Shown: positions 42,490-50,700 of the stretch, piece after piece
Position numbering within the stretch: the stretch's first letter is position 1
Layout of the letters: each line of letters begins with the position of its first letter
Assembly: GCF_004745955.1 (NCBI RefSeq)
Contig: NZ_SRLD01000008.1
Location: 1 to 64,000, forward strand
Source of the DNA: Hymenobacter elongatus
GTDB lineage: Bacteria > Bacteroidota > Bacteroidia > Cytophagales > Hymenobacteraceae
Direction: 5' to 3'
DNA: 64,000 bases
Notes under the pieces: generated by a model
The model's database searches: none
The model's input: the letters and a program-made list of their open reading frames with translations, nothing else
Told to the model about the DNA's origin: nothing
Translations under genes and position numbers: made by a program

Positions 42490-43534
42490 TATAGCGGTTT
42501 CGTGAACCGTTTATCCTTTTTTCAGGCTATCTGGACATGGTAGCCACAGTGGTTAAACCAGTGCTGGGCATCGGCACTGGTAATCCAGTCCACGGCGGCC
42601 TGCACCGCTTCTTGTAGGGCCTGCCGGCTCGGTGCCTGGGCTGTGCGTAAGGCCGTTTTGAGCTTGCTCCAGGCCTGCTCAATCGGGGCAAAATCGGGCG
42701 AGTAGGGCGGCAAAAACAGCACCTGCACGCCCCGCTCGGCCAACCACTCCCGTAGGCCCCCTATTTTGTGCACGGGCAGGTTGTCGAGCACCAGCACATC
42801 GCCCCGCCGCAGAACAGGGGCCAGACAATAGCCCACATACAGGGCAAAGCGCTGGTAGTTGAGCGCCCCCTCAAAGAGTTGCACGGCTTCCAGTGTCTGG
42901 CACGAGAGCAGCCCAATGAGCGTGAGCGAGCCCCCGCGCTTGAGCGGGACGGCTTGCCCCACCCACTGCCCCCCTACGGCGTGGGCGTAGCGGCGGCTCG
43001 CATCCAGACGCAAGCCGGTTTCGTCCAGAAAGTGAAACCGGCGCGTATCGTAGTGCTGGGCGACTGTTTCAACAAAATCGTGGCGCAGGGCCACGACGCG
43101 GGGCGTATCACGTTCGCTGGCGTGATAACTTTTTTTCGCCGTAGGTGGTGCTCGTCCAGCACCCGCCAGAGGCAGGGCTGGCCGATGGGCCGCCCGCCCT
43201 GGGCCTGCCAGGCCTGGTTCAACTCGGCCAGGGTGACATCGGCATGCTGGCCCACATAGGCTACCAGCCACGCCTGGGCCGCCGTATCCAGATAGCGCGC
43301 CCGCCCCCCCACTGGCCGGTTTTGGCGCCAGCGAGCCGGTTTCGCGCTCGTGGCGCAGCAGTTTTTTGATAAAGGCCACGCTCACGCCGAAACGCTCGGC
43401 GACGGCGGCCTGGCGGGAGCCAGGCTGGCCCAAGGCCGCCGCCACACGGGTGCGTAAATCAAGAGAATAGGGTTGCATAGGGGTCCTTACGTAGTTCCCA
43501 CCATATGGCCTATATAGTTCACGAAACCGCTATA
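42490..43534 (-). mobile_element. IS630-family insertion sequence
   Basis: A 1045-bp element whose ends are perfect 18-bp inverted repeats TATAGCGGTTTCGTGAAC, with the outermost TA at each end (42490-42491, 43533-43534) being the expected IS630 target duplication. It contains one transposase gene. The same terminal repeat is shared by the MITE at 45949-46097. The right end lies 5 bp from a 52-bp perfect hairpin. Confidence 0.92.
42522..43478 (-). CDS. IS630 transposase with two compensating frame changes
   Basis: The open frame gives 318 residues. The N-terminus (DLRTRVAAALGQPGSRQAAVAERFGVSVAFIKKLLRHERETG) is an HTH. The C-terminus holds the DDE core (RFHFLDETGLRLDASRRY, VLVLDNLPVHK, FLPPYSPDFAPIEQAWSKLK). 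Between them, about 60 residues (GGAGALSGYGGPGV...) are unlike the family. The expected sequence, RARYLDTAAQAWLVAYVGQH to CLWRVLDEHHLRRKK, lies in another frame between a G7 run (43304-43310) and an A7 run (43130-43136, as T7 on the plus strand). A full-length enzyme needs a +1 and then a -1 shift, or slippage at both runs; otherwise the protein is damaged. Confidence 0.85.
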   Translation of the reverse strand: MQPYSLDLRTRVAAALGQPGSRQAAVAERFGVSVAFIKKLLRHERETGSLAPKPASGGAGALSGYGGPGVAGSLCGPACRCHPGRVEPGLAGPGRAAHRPALPLAGAGRAPPTAKKSYHASERDTPRVVALRHDFVETVAQHYDTRRFHFLDETGLRLDASRRYAHAVGGQWVGQAVPLKRGGSLTLIGLLSCQTLEAVQLFEGALNYQRFALYVGYCLAPVLRRGDVLVLDNLPVHKIGGLREWLAERGVQVLFLPPYSPDFAPIEQAWSKLKTALRTAQAPSRQALQEAVQAAVDWITSADAQHWFNHCGYHVQIA

Positions 43535-43539
43535 GGTGC

Positions 43540-43658
43540 CTATCCGAATAGGTAGTCATGCTGAGCTTGTCGAAGCATCTCTACCGCTTCGCCTGACGAT
43601 TGGCAACGAAGCGGTAGAGATGCTTCGACAAGCTCAGCATGACTACCTATTCGGATAG
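43540..43658. repeat. Perfect 52-bp inverted repeat (dispersed hairpin family)
   Basis: 43540-43591 and 43607-43658 are exact reverse complements of 52 nt around a 15-nt loop. The arm reads inward as CTATCCGAATAGGTAGTCATGCTGAGCTTG... and ends CATCTCTACCGCTTCG. The GTCATGCTGAGC...CGAAGCATCTCTACCGC core is the common unit of the family found also at 35822, 60795 and 61302. The perfection implies recent origin or active maintenance. Confidence 0.93.
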
Positions 43659-44131
43659 CCTCTTAGTGCCAGGACGTGTAGGAGCTAGTGTGTAGCAATG
43701 ACGTAAAGTATGCCAACGACTGTTATGCCCGCAAAGCAGGGGCGTGACTTATACCTGCGGTGCATGCGACGGTGATCTTTAGAATGTCCCGGATAAGAAA
43801 AACGCCCTGAAGCTCTATGGGGGCTTTTTTGTTGGTTCCAAGCTCATAAACACAGCCTAAACAACGCCTCGGCGCTCATCGTCTACTGGTTATACGAATA
43901 TAAAATACCGGGACGATCCACTCAGCAAAGCTGGTAAGCTGATTTTATACCAGGCATGACGGTCTTTTTCAACAACGTCAGCAGGCGAGATGCTTCGGTT
44001 ACGCCACTACATGACGAAAGAAATAGGAAGCATCATCTGGAGCCAACTGGTATAGGCATGGGAAGCGGCCGGGTATTCTATCGGGCTGTGCTTTGTACAC
44101 TACCACTGTCACTTGGCCACACCTCAGCTCA
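43659..44131. other. Intergenic, no gene seen
   Basis: About 470 bp of low coding potential. A weak stem at about 43802-43830 (GCCC...GGGC followed by TTTTTT) may be a terminator. No RNA gene or conserved coding frame was recognised; the short frame at 43956-44360 overlaps the YqaE-like gene on the other strand and is not convincing. Confidence 0.4.
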
Positions 44132-44338
44132 TTATGCCGTGCGGCGGCCTGCTTGCATAGTCGCTAGCATTTCATCGTGGCGTTTGCGTGCTAAATCTTG
44201 GCTACGAGAGGCGACGCCCCAAATGGCGGCTGGTATCCAGCCAAGGATGGTGAACTGCAGGATAAAGCACACTATTCCTTTAAGAAAGTGCCCGTTAAGC
44301 ATCATGGAGAGGCCAGGGATGAGTATGGCTAGCAGCAT
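44132..44338 (-). CDS. Small YqaE/Pmp3-like membrane protein
   Basis: 68 residues from ATG 44338. Two hydrophobic helices (LLAILIPGLSMMLNG and GIVCFILQFTILGWIPAAIWGV) are separated by a short loop, with a polar basic tail (SRSQDLARKRHDEML). The pattern ILIPGLSxxLxG...LQxTxLGWxPAxIW resembles the YqaE/Pmp3 proteolipid family, linked to membrane potential or stress. Too short for certainty. Confidence 0.6.
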   Translation of the reverse strand: MLLAILIPGLSMMLNGHFLKGIVCFILQFTILGWIPAAIWGVASRSQDLARKRHDEMLATMQAGRRTA

Positions 44339-44836
44339 CTGTGAAATAAGATTGAGGTGATGGTAATTCTAACCTACGCAAAAATCACAATCTGGCCCAC
44401 GCAGGTACGGCCGCCAGGCTACTGACAATGCCTGGCAACATGGATGACCGTAGTAATCCTTGAGGAAGAGGCGTTGGGTAAAGATGATTTTTTACCGCAG
44501 TGTTCAACAAGAAAAATCAATATTTCGGCCACTTGCGAAACAAGCTGAACGGGCAAAACTGTATTTGGTAATGCTTATGAGAGCTTAGGTCGTAGGTGCT
44601 CTGGCATCCACGCTGGCTCGACCATGGGTTTACCTCCCTAAGTAGGTAAACCCAATAAAATATCATAAACGAGCTTGCATCTTACGCCTTTCGGTAGCAA
44701 GGCACAACAGTAGTGAAAAGGCAAAGTTGACATATTGCTTTCAAGTTTATCGTAATGCTTGATTGAAAACCAACTCGGATAGAATCAGAATTATTAACTG
44801 TTGTTAAATTTTGTTTAAAAGCATCATCGAAAGTAA
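44339..44836. other. AT-richer intergenic region, no gene seen
   Basis: About 500 bp upstream of the AT-hook gene. No convincing coding frame; 44700-44840 is AT-rich, as expected of a promoter region. A short GTTTACCTCCCTAAGTAGGTAAAC imperfect palindrome lies near 44628-44651. Confidence 0.4.
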
Positions 44837-44866
44837 TTGTAAACGAAAATGAATATGCTACGTTTG
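44837..44866 (+). promoter_or_regulatory. Promoter of the AT-hook protein gene
   Basis: TTG (44837-44839), a 19-bp spacer and TACGTTTG (44859-44866) match the Bacteroidota consensus exactly. The start codon lies 59 bp downstream, leaving a 5' untranslated region of about 50 nt. Confidence 0.75.
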
Positions 44867-44924
44867 TAACAGCGTTAAGCAAGGATTAATGCTTGTTCTT
44901 CATCCACACTAAAAAAAATTCAGC

Positions 44925-45176
44925 ATGGCATTAGATTTCAGCCAATTCGAAGAGGTACTCAAGGCTGCTAAAAGTAGCGATGTTGTTAAGAAAGATCTGC
45001 GTAAGGCGCTGCGGGGCGTGTCTTCGGCTATTACTGCTCTCAACCAAGCCGTAGCCGACATGGAAGCTGTATTGGCAGATGACTACCAGCCAGTAGCTAA
45101 AGTGCGGAAGCCCCGCGTAGCAAACCCAAATGGCGCTAAGCGGGGGCGCAAGCCCAAGGTGGCTGCTGCGGAGTAA
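44925..45176 (+). CDS. Small basic protein with C-terminal AT-hook (nucleoid-associated candidate)
   Basis: The 83-residue protein has an N-terminal helical part (DFSQFEEVLKAAKSSDVVKKDLRKALRGVSS, then ALNQAVADMEAVLADDY). A basic, Pro-rich tail (KVRKPRVANPNGAKRGRKPKVA) contains one AT-hook core, RGRKP at residues 73-77. It has a consensus promoter and a strong terminator, so it is a monocistronic and probably well-expressed gene. DNA binding in the minor groove is inferred from the AT-hook; the helical part could be an oligomerisation module. Confidence 0.7.
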   Translation: MALDFSQFEEVLKAAKSSDVVKKDLRKALRGVSSAITALNQAVADMEAVLADDYQPVAKVRKPRVANPNGAKRGRKPKVAAAE

Positions 45177-45196
45177 TGCTCAGCTTTGCTTTCTGT

Positions 45197-45229
45197 GGAA
45201 AAGGCTCCTAGTAGTAGGAGCCTTTTTTT
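45197..45229 (+). terminator. Rho-independent terminator of AT-hook gene
   Basis: AAAAGGCTCCTA (45199-45210), loop GTAG, TAGGAGCCTTTT (45215-45226), extended T-tract to 45229. Confidence 0.9.
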
Positions 45230-45447
45230 GTGTGTTTTTCGATGCTGCTGCGCAGGCCCTCACTATCTATGCTGCTGCAAATCGTAGCGTAAGTGTTCAA
45301 GCCAACGTGCCTGGGAAAGCTAAAAGCTGCCCGGCCAAAAGGTGCCGCTTATTGTGCATACTCGCTGGTGATGCGCCCAAAAATAGCTTGTATTGGGCGG
45401 GTACATCCAGTTCCTGGATTCTGAAGAAATAGTAAGCGAGTTAGGCT

Positions 45448-45566
45448 GTGTGGACAGTAAGAAAAAATAACGTCATGCGGAGCGCCGCGAAGCATCTCGC
45501 GTGCAGTCGTTGGATTACGACTCCTATGTCAGCACACGAGATGCTTCGCGGCGCTCCGCATGACGT
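45448..45566. repeat. 35-bp near-perfect hairpin (dispersed family) with flanking tag
   Basis: Arms 45470-45504 and 45532-45566 match with one mismatch; the end reads ACGTCATGCGGAGCGCCGCG and the inner part GAAGCATCTCGCGTGC. The preceding GTGTGGACAGTAAGAAAAAATA (45448-45469) is closely similar to the complement of 17834-17855. This suggests that hairpin and flank belonged to one larger element. Confidence 0.8.
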
Positions 45567-45948
45567 TCAAAAAGTATTCAGGAGTGATTTTTCGATTTGC
45601 CCATACGCCCTAGGAGAATGTCTGCCATAAGGTAAAAGGAACTCGTCCTACAGAGCAAATCCATGCTCTTGCGTAAGCATCATCATCGTATTGCTGAGCA
45701 GTTCACTTCACTAAGGCCGTTGCGTCATCGCTATACAATTCGAGCAGAGCGGTAGCAATGCGTCTGTAGATGCAGCAGTATACTAATTAAGTGCGTACTT
45801 AAAAGACTAGGGTAGTGATGGTTGACAAAAAAACAATTTAGGCCAGGTACAGGAGTTGAAATACAACGCTAGCTACAAGAGCGTATACATACCCGGCGCA
45901 GTAAAACGATAGAGGAAGGATTAAAATGAAATGCGTACTATTCTACCT

Positions 45949-46097
45949 TATAGCGGTTTTGCAAACCGTAGACACCCGATGTAGAGACGCGTATTCGCGT
46001 CTCGTCGTTGAACGAAACCGGGCAGGCGGCACGAACGATGAGACGCGAATACGCGTCTCTACATCAGCCGGGTTCCACCGTTCACGAAACCGCTATA
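45949..46097 (+). mobile_element. MITE, family 2, related to the IS630 at 42490
   Basis: A 149-bp element with ends TATAGCGGTTTTGCAAACCG (left) and the complement of TATAGCGGTTTCGTGAAC (right). The right end is identical over 18 bp to the IS630 terminal repeats. The interior is a 30-bp inverted repeat (45978-46007 with 46036-46065, one mismatch) built on GAGACGCGTATTCGCGTCTC. It has no coding capacity, so it could be moved in trans by the IS630 transposase. Confidence 0.88.
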
Positions 46098-46530
46098 AGT
46101 TGTTGATAGGGTGCATAGGACGCTCAGACAAATAATCACTCTTTGTCAGCGCGCCCGTCATTAACCCCAAGTTTATTAAACGTGCTGACGCACCCTGATG
46201 GAGGTATTTTAAAGGCTACTCGATATGGCCAGGCTGCCGATTTAGCACGGAGCGCAGCTTGATCTGTAACCTGGTACCGGCGGCACCGCCCTGCTGTTTG
46301 CTGCCTTGTTTGGCCGCGGTGCGCTGGTGAAAAGGTACTCATCATCGGAGCTGATGCCAGCTAGAGCAACGTGTGCGCCCTGATGATATTGGACGTTGCC
46401 TTGCAGCAAGGCAATGAAGAAGCTTGCCAGCTTTTGCAAGCACAGAAGGCCACGTAGGGGGCAAGAGAAAAGATAGTTAAAGAAAATCTGCTGCCCCCTG
46501 CCGCCAGAACAGCCGCAGGAATTGATCGGC

Positions 46531-46566
46531 CACAAAAAAACCGACTCAGGAGTCGGTTTTTTTGTG
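46531..46566. terminator. Bidirectional terminator, perfect 16-bp stem
   Basis: CACAAAAAAACCGACT (46531-46546), loop CAGG, AGTCGGTTTTTTTGTG (46551-46566). Located 2 bp past the stop of the minus-strand small gene. Confidence 0.9.
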
Positions 46567-46568
46567 CT

Positions 46569-46844
46569 TTAGGCCGCGTCGCTTAGTCGCTCACGGGTCA
46601 GAATCGCCTGGATGGCAGGCGAGCCTTGGTCATTGGGGAGGTGGGGAAGCTGGGCAATCTGTTGAATGGTCAGTTCGCCATCTACGTAGCGTTGCAACTC
46701 AAGCAGTAATTCCGGCTTGGGGCCGGCACCACCCATGGAGGCCACCGCAATACCCCACTCGGCGTGCCGCTGCCGCTTGAGGCGGGCAGCCACTTCCTGT
46801 TCGGGTAAGTCAGCGGAAATAGGTTTAAAATAGGTAGGATCCAT
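46569..46844 (-). CDS. Small helical protein resembling VbhA-type antitoxins
   Basis: The 91-residue protein from ATG 46844 contains ARLKRQRHAEWGIAVASMGG, then LLLELQRYVDGELTIQQIAQ. The second half resembles the antitoxin VbhA-like pattern (L-x-Y-V-x-G-E-(L/I)-T), which inhibits Fic toxins. No fic gene is nearby, so either the resemblance is superficial or it is an orphan. The longer frame to 47111 is rejected because it reads through low-complexity promoter DNA. Confidence 0.55.
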   Translation of the reverse strand: MDPTYFKPISADLPEQEVAARLKRQRHAEWGIAVASMGGAGPKPELLLELQRYVDGELTIQQIAQLPHLPNDQGSPAIQAILTRERLSDAA

Positions 46845-47058
46845 CAGCTTGCGCAATTGGTGTTGCGAGTGTATACGACGCAACCTGAGAAGAGGTAACA
46901 GAAAGAAAATGGGCGGCCCTATCGCCCAACCAACCGCGCCCCTGCCACAATGAGCCGTGGTAAGAGCATGCCAGATAAGTGGTTTTGACTGAAGAGGGCT
47001 GCGGAAGACAAGCAAAAAAAGAAATAGCTGGGGCGGTTTCGGGGTTTTATTATTCTCA

Positions 47059-47066
47059 TATCTTTG
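47059..47066 (+). promoter_or_regulatory. Probable -7 element of response regulator gene
   Basis: TATCTTTG matches TAnnTTTG, 108 bp before the start. No clear TTG partner. Confidence 0.4.
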
Positions 47067-47173
47067 TAATGCTGCCTGATGTATGAAGGGTTGAATTCGT
47101 TGGCTCACCACGCGCTTCTGGTCCTGAGTGCCACACGTAGCCGCAGTGCCGCCGCCTCTGTTTACGCTCCGCT

Positions 47174-47578
47174 ATGATTCCAAATTTTCCCGCCGGATCG
47201 GCTCCGTTAACTTGTGCTATTCTGGATGACGACGAAATAAACCGGCTGACGCTGGCGCATTATATTGCCCTTAGCGGCTCCCTGCAACTAGTGGTGTCGC
47301 TTTCAGGCAGCGTTGAGGGCCTGGATTTCTTCAGCATGGGCCGCCGGGTCGACATCCTGTTTCTGGACGTGGAAATGCCGGATCTGAACGGGTTGGATAT
47401 GCTGCGCCTGTTGCCCGAGCCGCCCCAGGTGGTGCTGACTACGGTCCACGAGAGCTTCGCCTGGGAAGCCTTCGAGCTGCGGGTAGCCGATTACCTGGTG
47501 AAGCCCTTCGAGTATGAGCGGTTTATGCAGGCCGTGGCGCGGGTAAGCGAGCTGGTCGTAGCGGGCCGCGCCGGCTAG
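47174..47578 (+). CDS. Single-domain response regulator (REC only)
   Basis: 134 residues, just a receiver domain. Acidic pocket AILDDDEINRL (residues 15-25), phospho-acceptor D65 in ILFLDVEMPDLNGLDML, switch Thr in QVVLTTVHESF, and the invariant Lys in ADYLVKPFEYERF. The sequence is closest to LytTR-type receivers, but the DNA-binding domain is absent, so it should act by protein contact, for example as a CheY/Spo0F-like relay. It is convergent with a large hybrid kinase whose Hpt domain could phosphorylate it. Confidence 0.88.
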   Translation: MIPNFPAGSAPLTCAILDDDEINRLTLAHYIALSGSLQLVVSLSGSVEGLDFFSMGRRVDILFLDVEMPDLNGLDMLRLLPEPPQVVLTTVHESFAWEAFELRVADYLVKPFEYERFMQAVARVSELVVAGRAG

Positions 47579-47733
47579 TTGGCCACCGCACCCAGGCCCC
47601 AGGCCCCAAGCCGCTCGACAGCCACGGCCGGTCCTAAAGTGCCTGCCTGAACTGCTACCATCTCGCCCGCTGACTACCTGAGGGAGTTGCTACGCCAGCC
47701 CAGGCGGCGAGCCAGCCTTTGTGTGCGGCTGAT

Positions 47734-50700
47734 CTAAGTTCGGTCGGAGGGAATATTGGAAGCGTGCTGTTGCACTTGCCACACGAGCTGCGACAGAAGT
47801 TGGGTAAGCTGCTGCGCGGCGGCGGTTCGTGCTTCTACCGGGGCCTTGGCATCTTCCAGCGTTTCCACGAAGGGCAGCAGCGTATAAGTCATCAGCAGCT
47901 TCAGCGAGGGCTTGATGCGGTGGGCCAGAGCAGCTACCCGCGGCCAGTCGGCAGCAGCGGCGGCCTCCTGCAGATGCGTGATGCTCGCAGGGGTATGGGT
48001 CAGAAATGAGTCCAGAATGCGCCGGATAAACGCCGGGTTGTCGCGGGCCGTGCGCCGCAGATCGGCCAGGGCAAACAAGGGTGGGGCGGGCCGGATATCG
48101 GCGCGGTGCAGCACCAACATCTTGCGTATCAGTTCCGTGGCTTCGAACGGTTTGGCGAGGCAGTCGTTCATGCCAGCGGCCAGGTACTTCTCATTATCAG
48201 CCAGAAAGGCGTTGGCCGTCAGGGCAATAATGGGCGTTTGGGCGCGGGCCGTATCGGGGTGCTGCCGGATGCGGGTGGTGGCTTCCAGGCCGTTCATGCC
48301 CGGCATCTGAATGTCCATCAGAATAACATCGTAGACGGCGTGCTCAAACAAAGCGAGGGCCGAAGCTCCGTCGGTGGCGGTTTCGACCTGCACCGCGTAG
48401 CTTTCGAGCACCAGCTGCGCCAGCTGCCGGTTCACGTCGTGGTCTTCTACCAGCAGCACACGCAGCCCCCGTAGCGTTTCGGCCGCCTGCACCAGGTCGT
48501 CCTCATTTTCGACCGGGGCGGTGGCGCTGATGGCATCGGCCGGAGCCTTGGCAAACGTGAGCGTGAAGCCGAAGGAAGTGCCCTGGCCGGGCTCACTGCA
48601 CATGAGCAAGTGGCCGCCCAGCTGCTCTACCAGGCTGCCGCTGATGGAGAGGCCCAGGCCCGAGCCGCCAAAGCGCCGGCTGGTATCGGCGTAGGCCTGG
48701 GTGAAGGTCGAGAAGATGGCTTCCTGCTTGTCAAGGGCCACGCCCAGGCCCGTGTCGCTGACCAGGAAGTTGATGGTGAGTGTAGTATCGGTTTCGCTGA
48801 GCAGCTTGCCCGTGAGCGTAATGCTGCCTGACTCGGTAAACTTGAGGCTGTTGCTGAGCAGATTGAGCAGCACTTGGCTCAGGCGCTGCGAATCGCTCAG
48901 CACCACGGGGTGTGGCTGGACCACGGGTTCAGTAGTGAAGCGCAGTCCTTTGCTATCGGCCTGGTAGCCTATAGTTTGGCCCACGGCCTGTAGCGTCTGA
49001 TTCAGATCGAACGGAATCCGCTCCAGCTCCAGCTTACCCGACGTGATTTTGGCCACGTCCAGAATATCGTTCAGCAAGCCGAGCAAGTGGTTGCCCGAGT
49101 TGCGGATAATAGCCACGTACTCCTGCTGCTGCGCGCTCAGCGCGGTGCGTGTTAGCAGGCCGGCCATGCCCAGCACCCCGTTCATAGGCGTGCGAATCTC
49201 GTGGCTCATGTTGGCCAGGAAGTTCTCCCGGGCCATGGCGGCGGCTTCGGCCTCGCGCTTGGCGCGCTTAAGCTCCGTGATGTCGGTGCACACGGTCAGC
49301 ACCTCCATCATGCCGTGGGGGCGCAGCAACGGACGCTTGACTACCTGCAGCTGCCGCACTTCGCCGGTGGCCAGCGTGAAGGGCATCTCGCCCGATACTT
49401 CCTCGCGCGTGGCCATTACCACGTCGTGCCAGGCCGCCAGCTGCCGCATTTCGGCCGACTCGGGCGAGTCGCCATCGAGCGGGGCCTGGTGGTGGTGGCT
49501 GAGGCCCAGCAGCTCGTTGAAGCTGGCATTGCTGAAAATCGGCTCGCCAAATCGCTCCGTGACGTAGAGGAAATTGGGGGAAGTATCGACCACCTGCCGG
49601 ATAAATTCCTGCTGCTCAGTGAGGCGTAATTCGGCCAGGTAGCGGTCGGTGATGTCGAGACCGTAGGCTACGATCATCCGCACGGAGCCATCGGGGTTGA
49701 ACACGGGCTGCATCAGGCGCAGCAGGTGGCGCGGCCCGTCCGGGGTCTGCACGGTTTCTTCTGTCGTCACTTGCTGCCGCTTCTGAATTACCTCATCGAA
49801 CAGCTGCTTGCGCTGCTCGGCCAGCGCAATGGGCCGCTGGCGGTGGGCGCAGTACTCGAAGTGGTCTTTGCCAATAATCCAGGCCCGCACCTCGGGGTTT
49901 TTGATGCCGACCGGGTTCACGAACAAATACCGGTGCTGGGCGTCAAACACGCCGATATCGGCGGGCAGCTCGTTGAGAATGGTTTCGTAGAATTCGCGCT
50001 GCTCGGCCAGCTTTTGCTCGGCCCGGTAGCTTTCAGTCGTATCCAGGCCATAGGCTACCATCATGCTCAGGCTGCCGTCGGCGCCGAACACGGGCCGGAA
50101 GCTGCGCAGCATGTGCACCGAGCTGGTGGGGCTCTCGATGGTTTCTTCCCACTGCACGTCGCGCCGTTCCCGCAGGGCCAGCTCAAACAGCTCCTGCCGC
50201 CGCTCGGCCAGCGCCCGGGGCCGCTGGCGGTACGCGGTAGCTTCGAAGTTGTCTTTGCCGATCATCCACTGCCGGGTCGCCGCATCGGTGACGGTGCTGG
50301 GGTTGGCGAACAAATAGCGGTGCTGGGCATCGAAGACGGCCACGCCCACGGGCAGCTCTTCCAGAATGGATTCGTAGAATGCCTGCTGCTCGACGAGCTG
50401 CTGCTCGGCCTGGCGGCGACCCGTGATGTCGACCAGGTAGAGGGTAGCATACTGCTCCTGGGGCACGGGCGTCACCTGGAGCAGAAAATGCTGGTCGCCC
50501 ACGCTGATTTCCTGCTGCTGATTATCGGCGGTGGCCAGGGCCGCCGCCACCAGGGCCAGCAGCTGGGCCCGCAGCGCGGGCGCGGCGGCCTGGGCTTGTA
50601 CTAGCTGTTCGGCGGTCGGATTGGCATAGATAAGCTCGCCGCCCACAGTAAGGCGCAGTACGGGGTTGGGGTTCTGCTCCACAATCAGTGACACGGTGTG

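Larger units (their letters stand above)
45230..46530. other. Gene-poor region containing hairpin repeat and MITE
   Basis: About 1.3 kb without any convincing coding region. It holds the 45470-45566 hairpin and the 45949-46097 MITE described separately. The remainder (45230-45447, 45567-45948, 46098-46530) shows only short frames lacking the codon pattern of the neighbours and no recognisable RNA. It looks like a landing site for non-autonomous elements or decayed sequence. Confidence 0.5.

Noticed and set aside
45130-45432. 100-residue frame overlapping the end of the AT-hook gene
   Set aside because: It runs through the terminator hairpin of the AT-hook gene and has no family resemblance.
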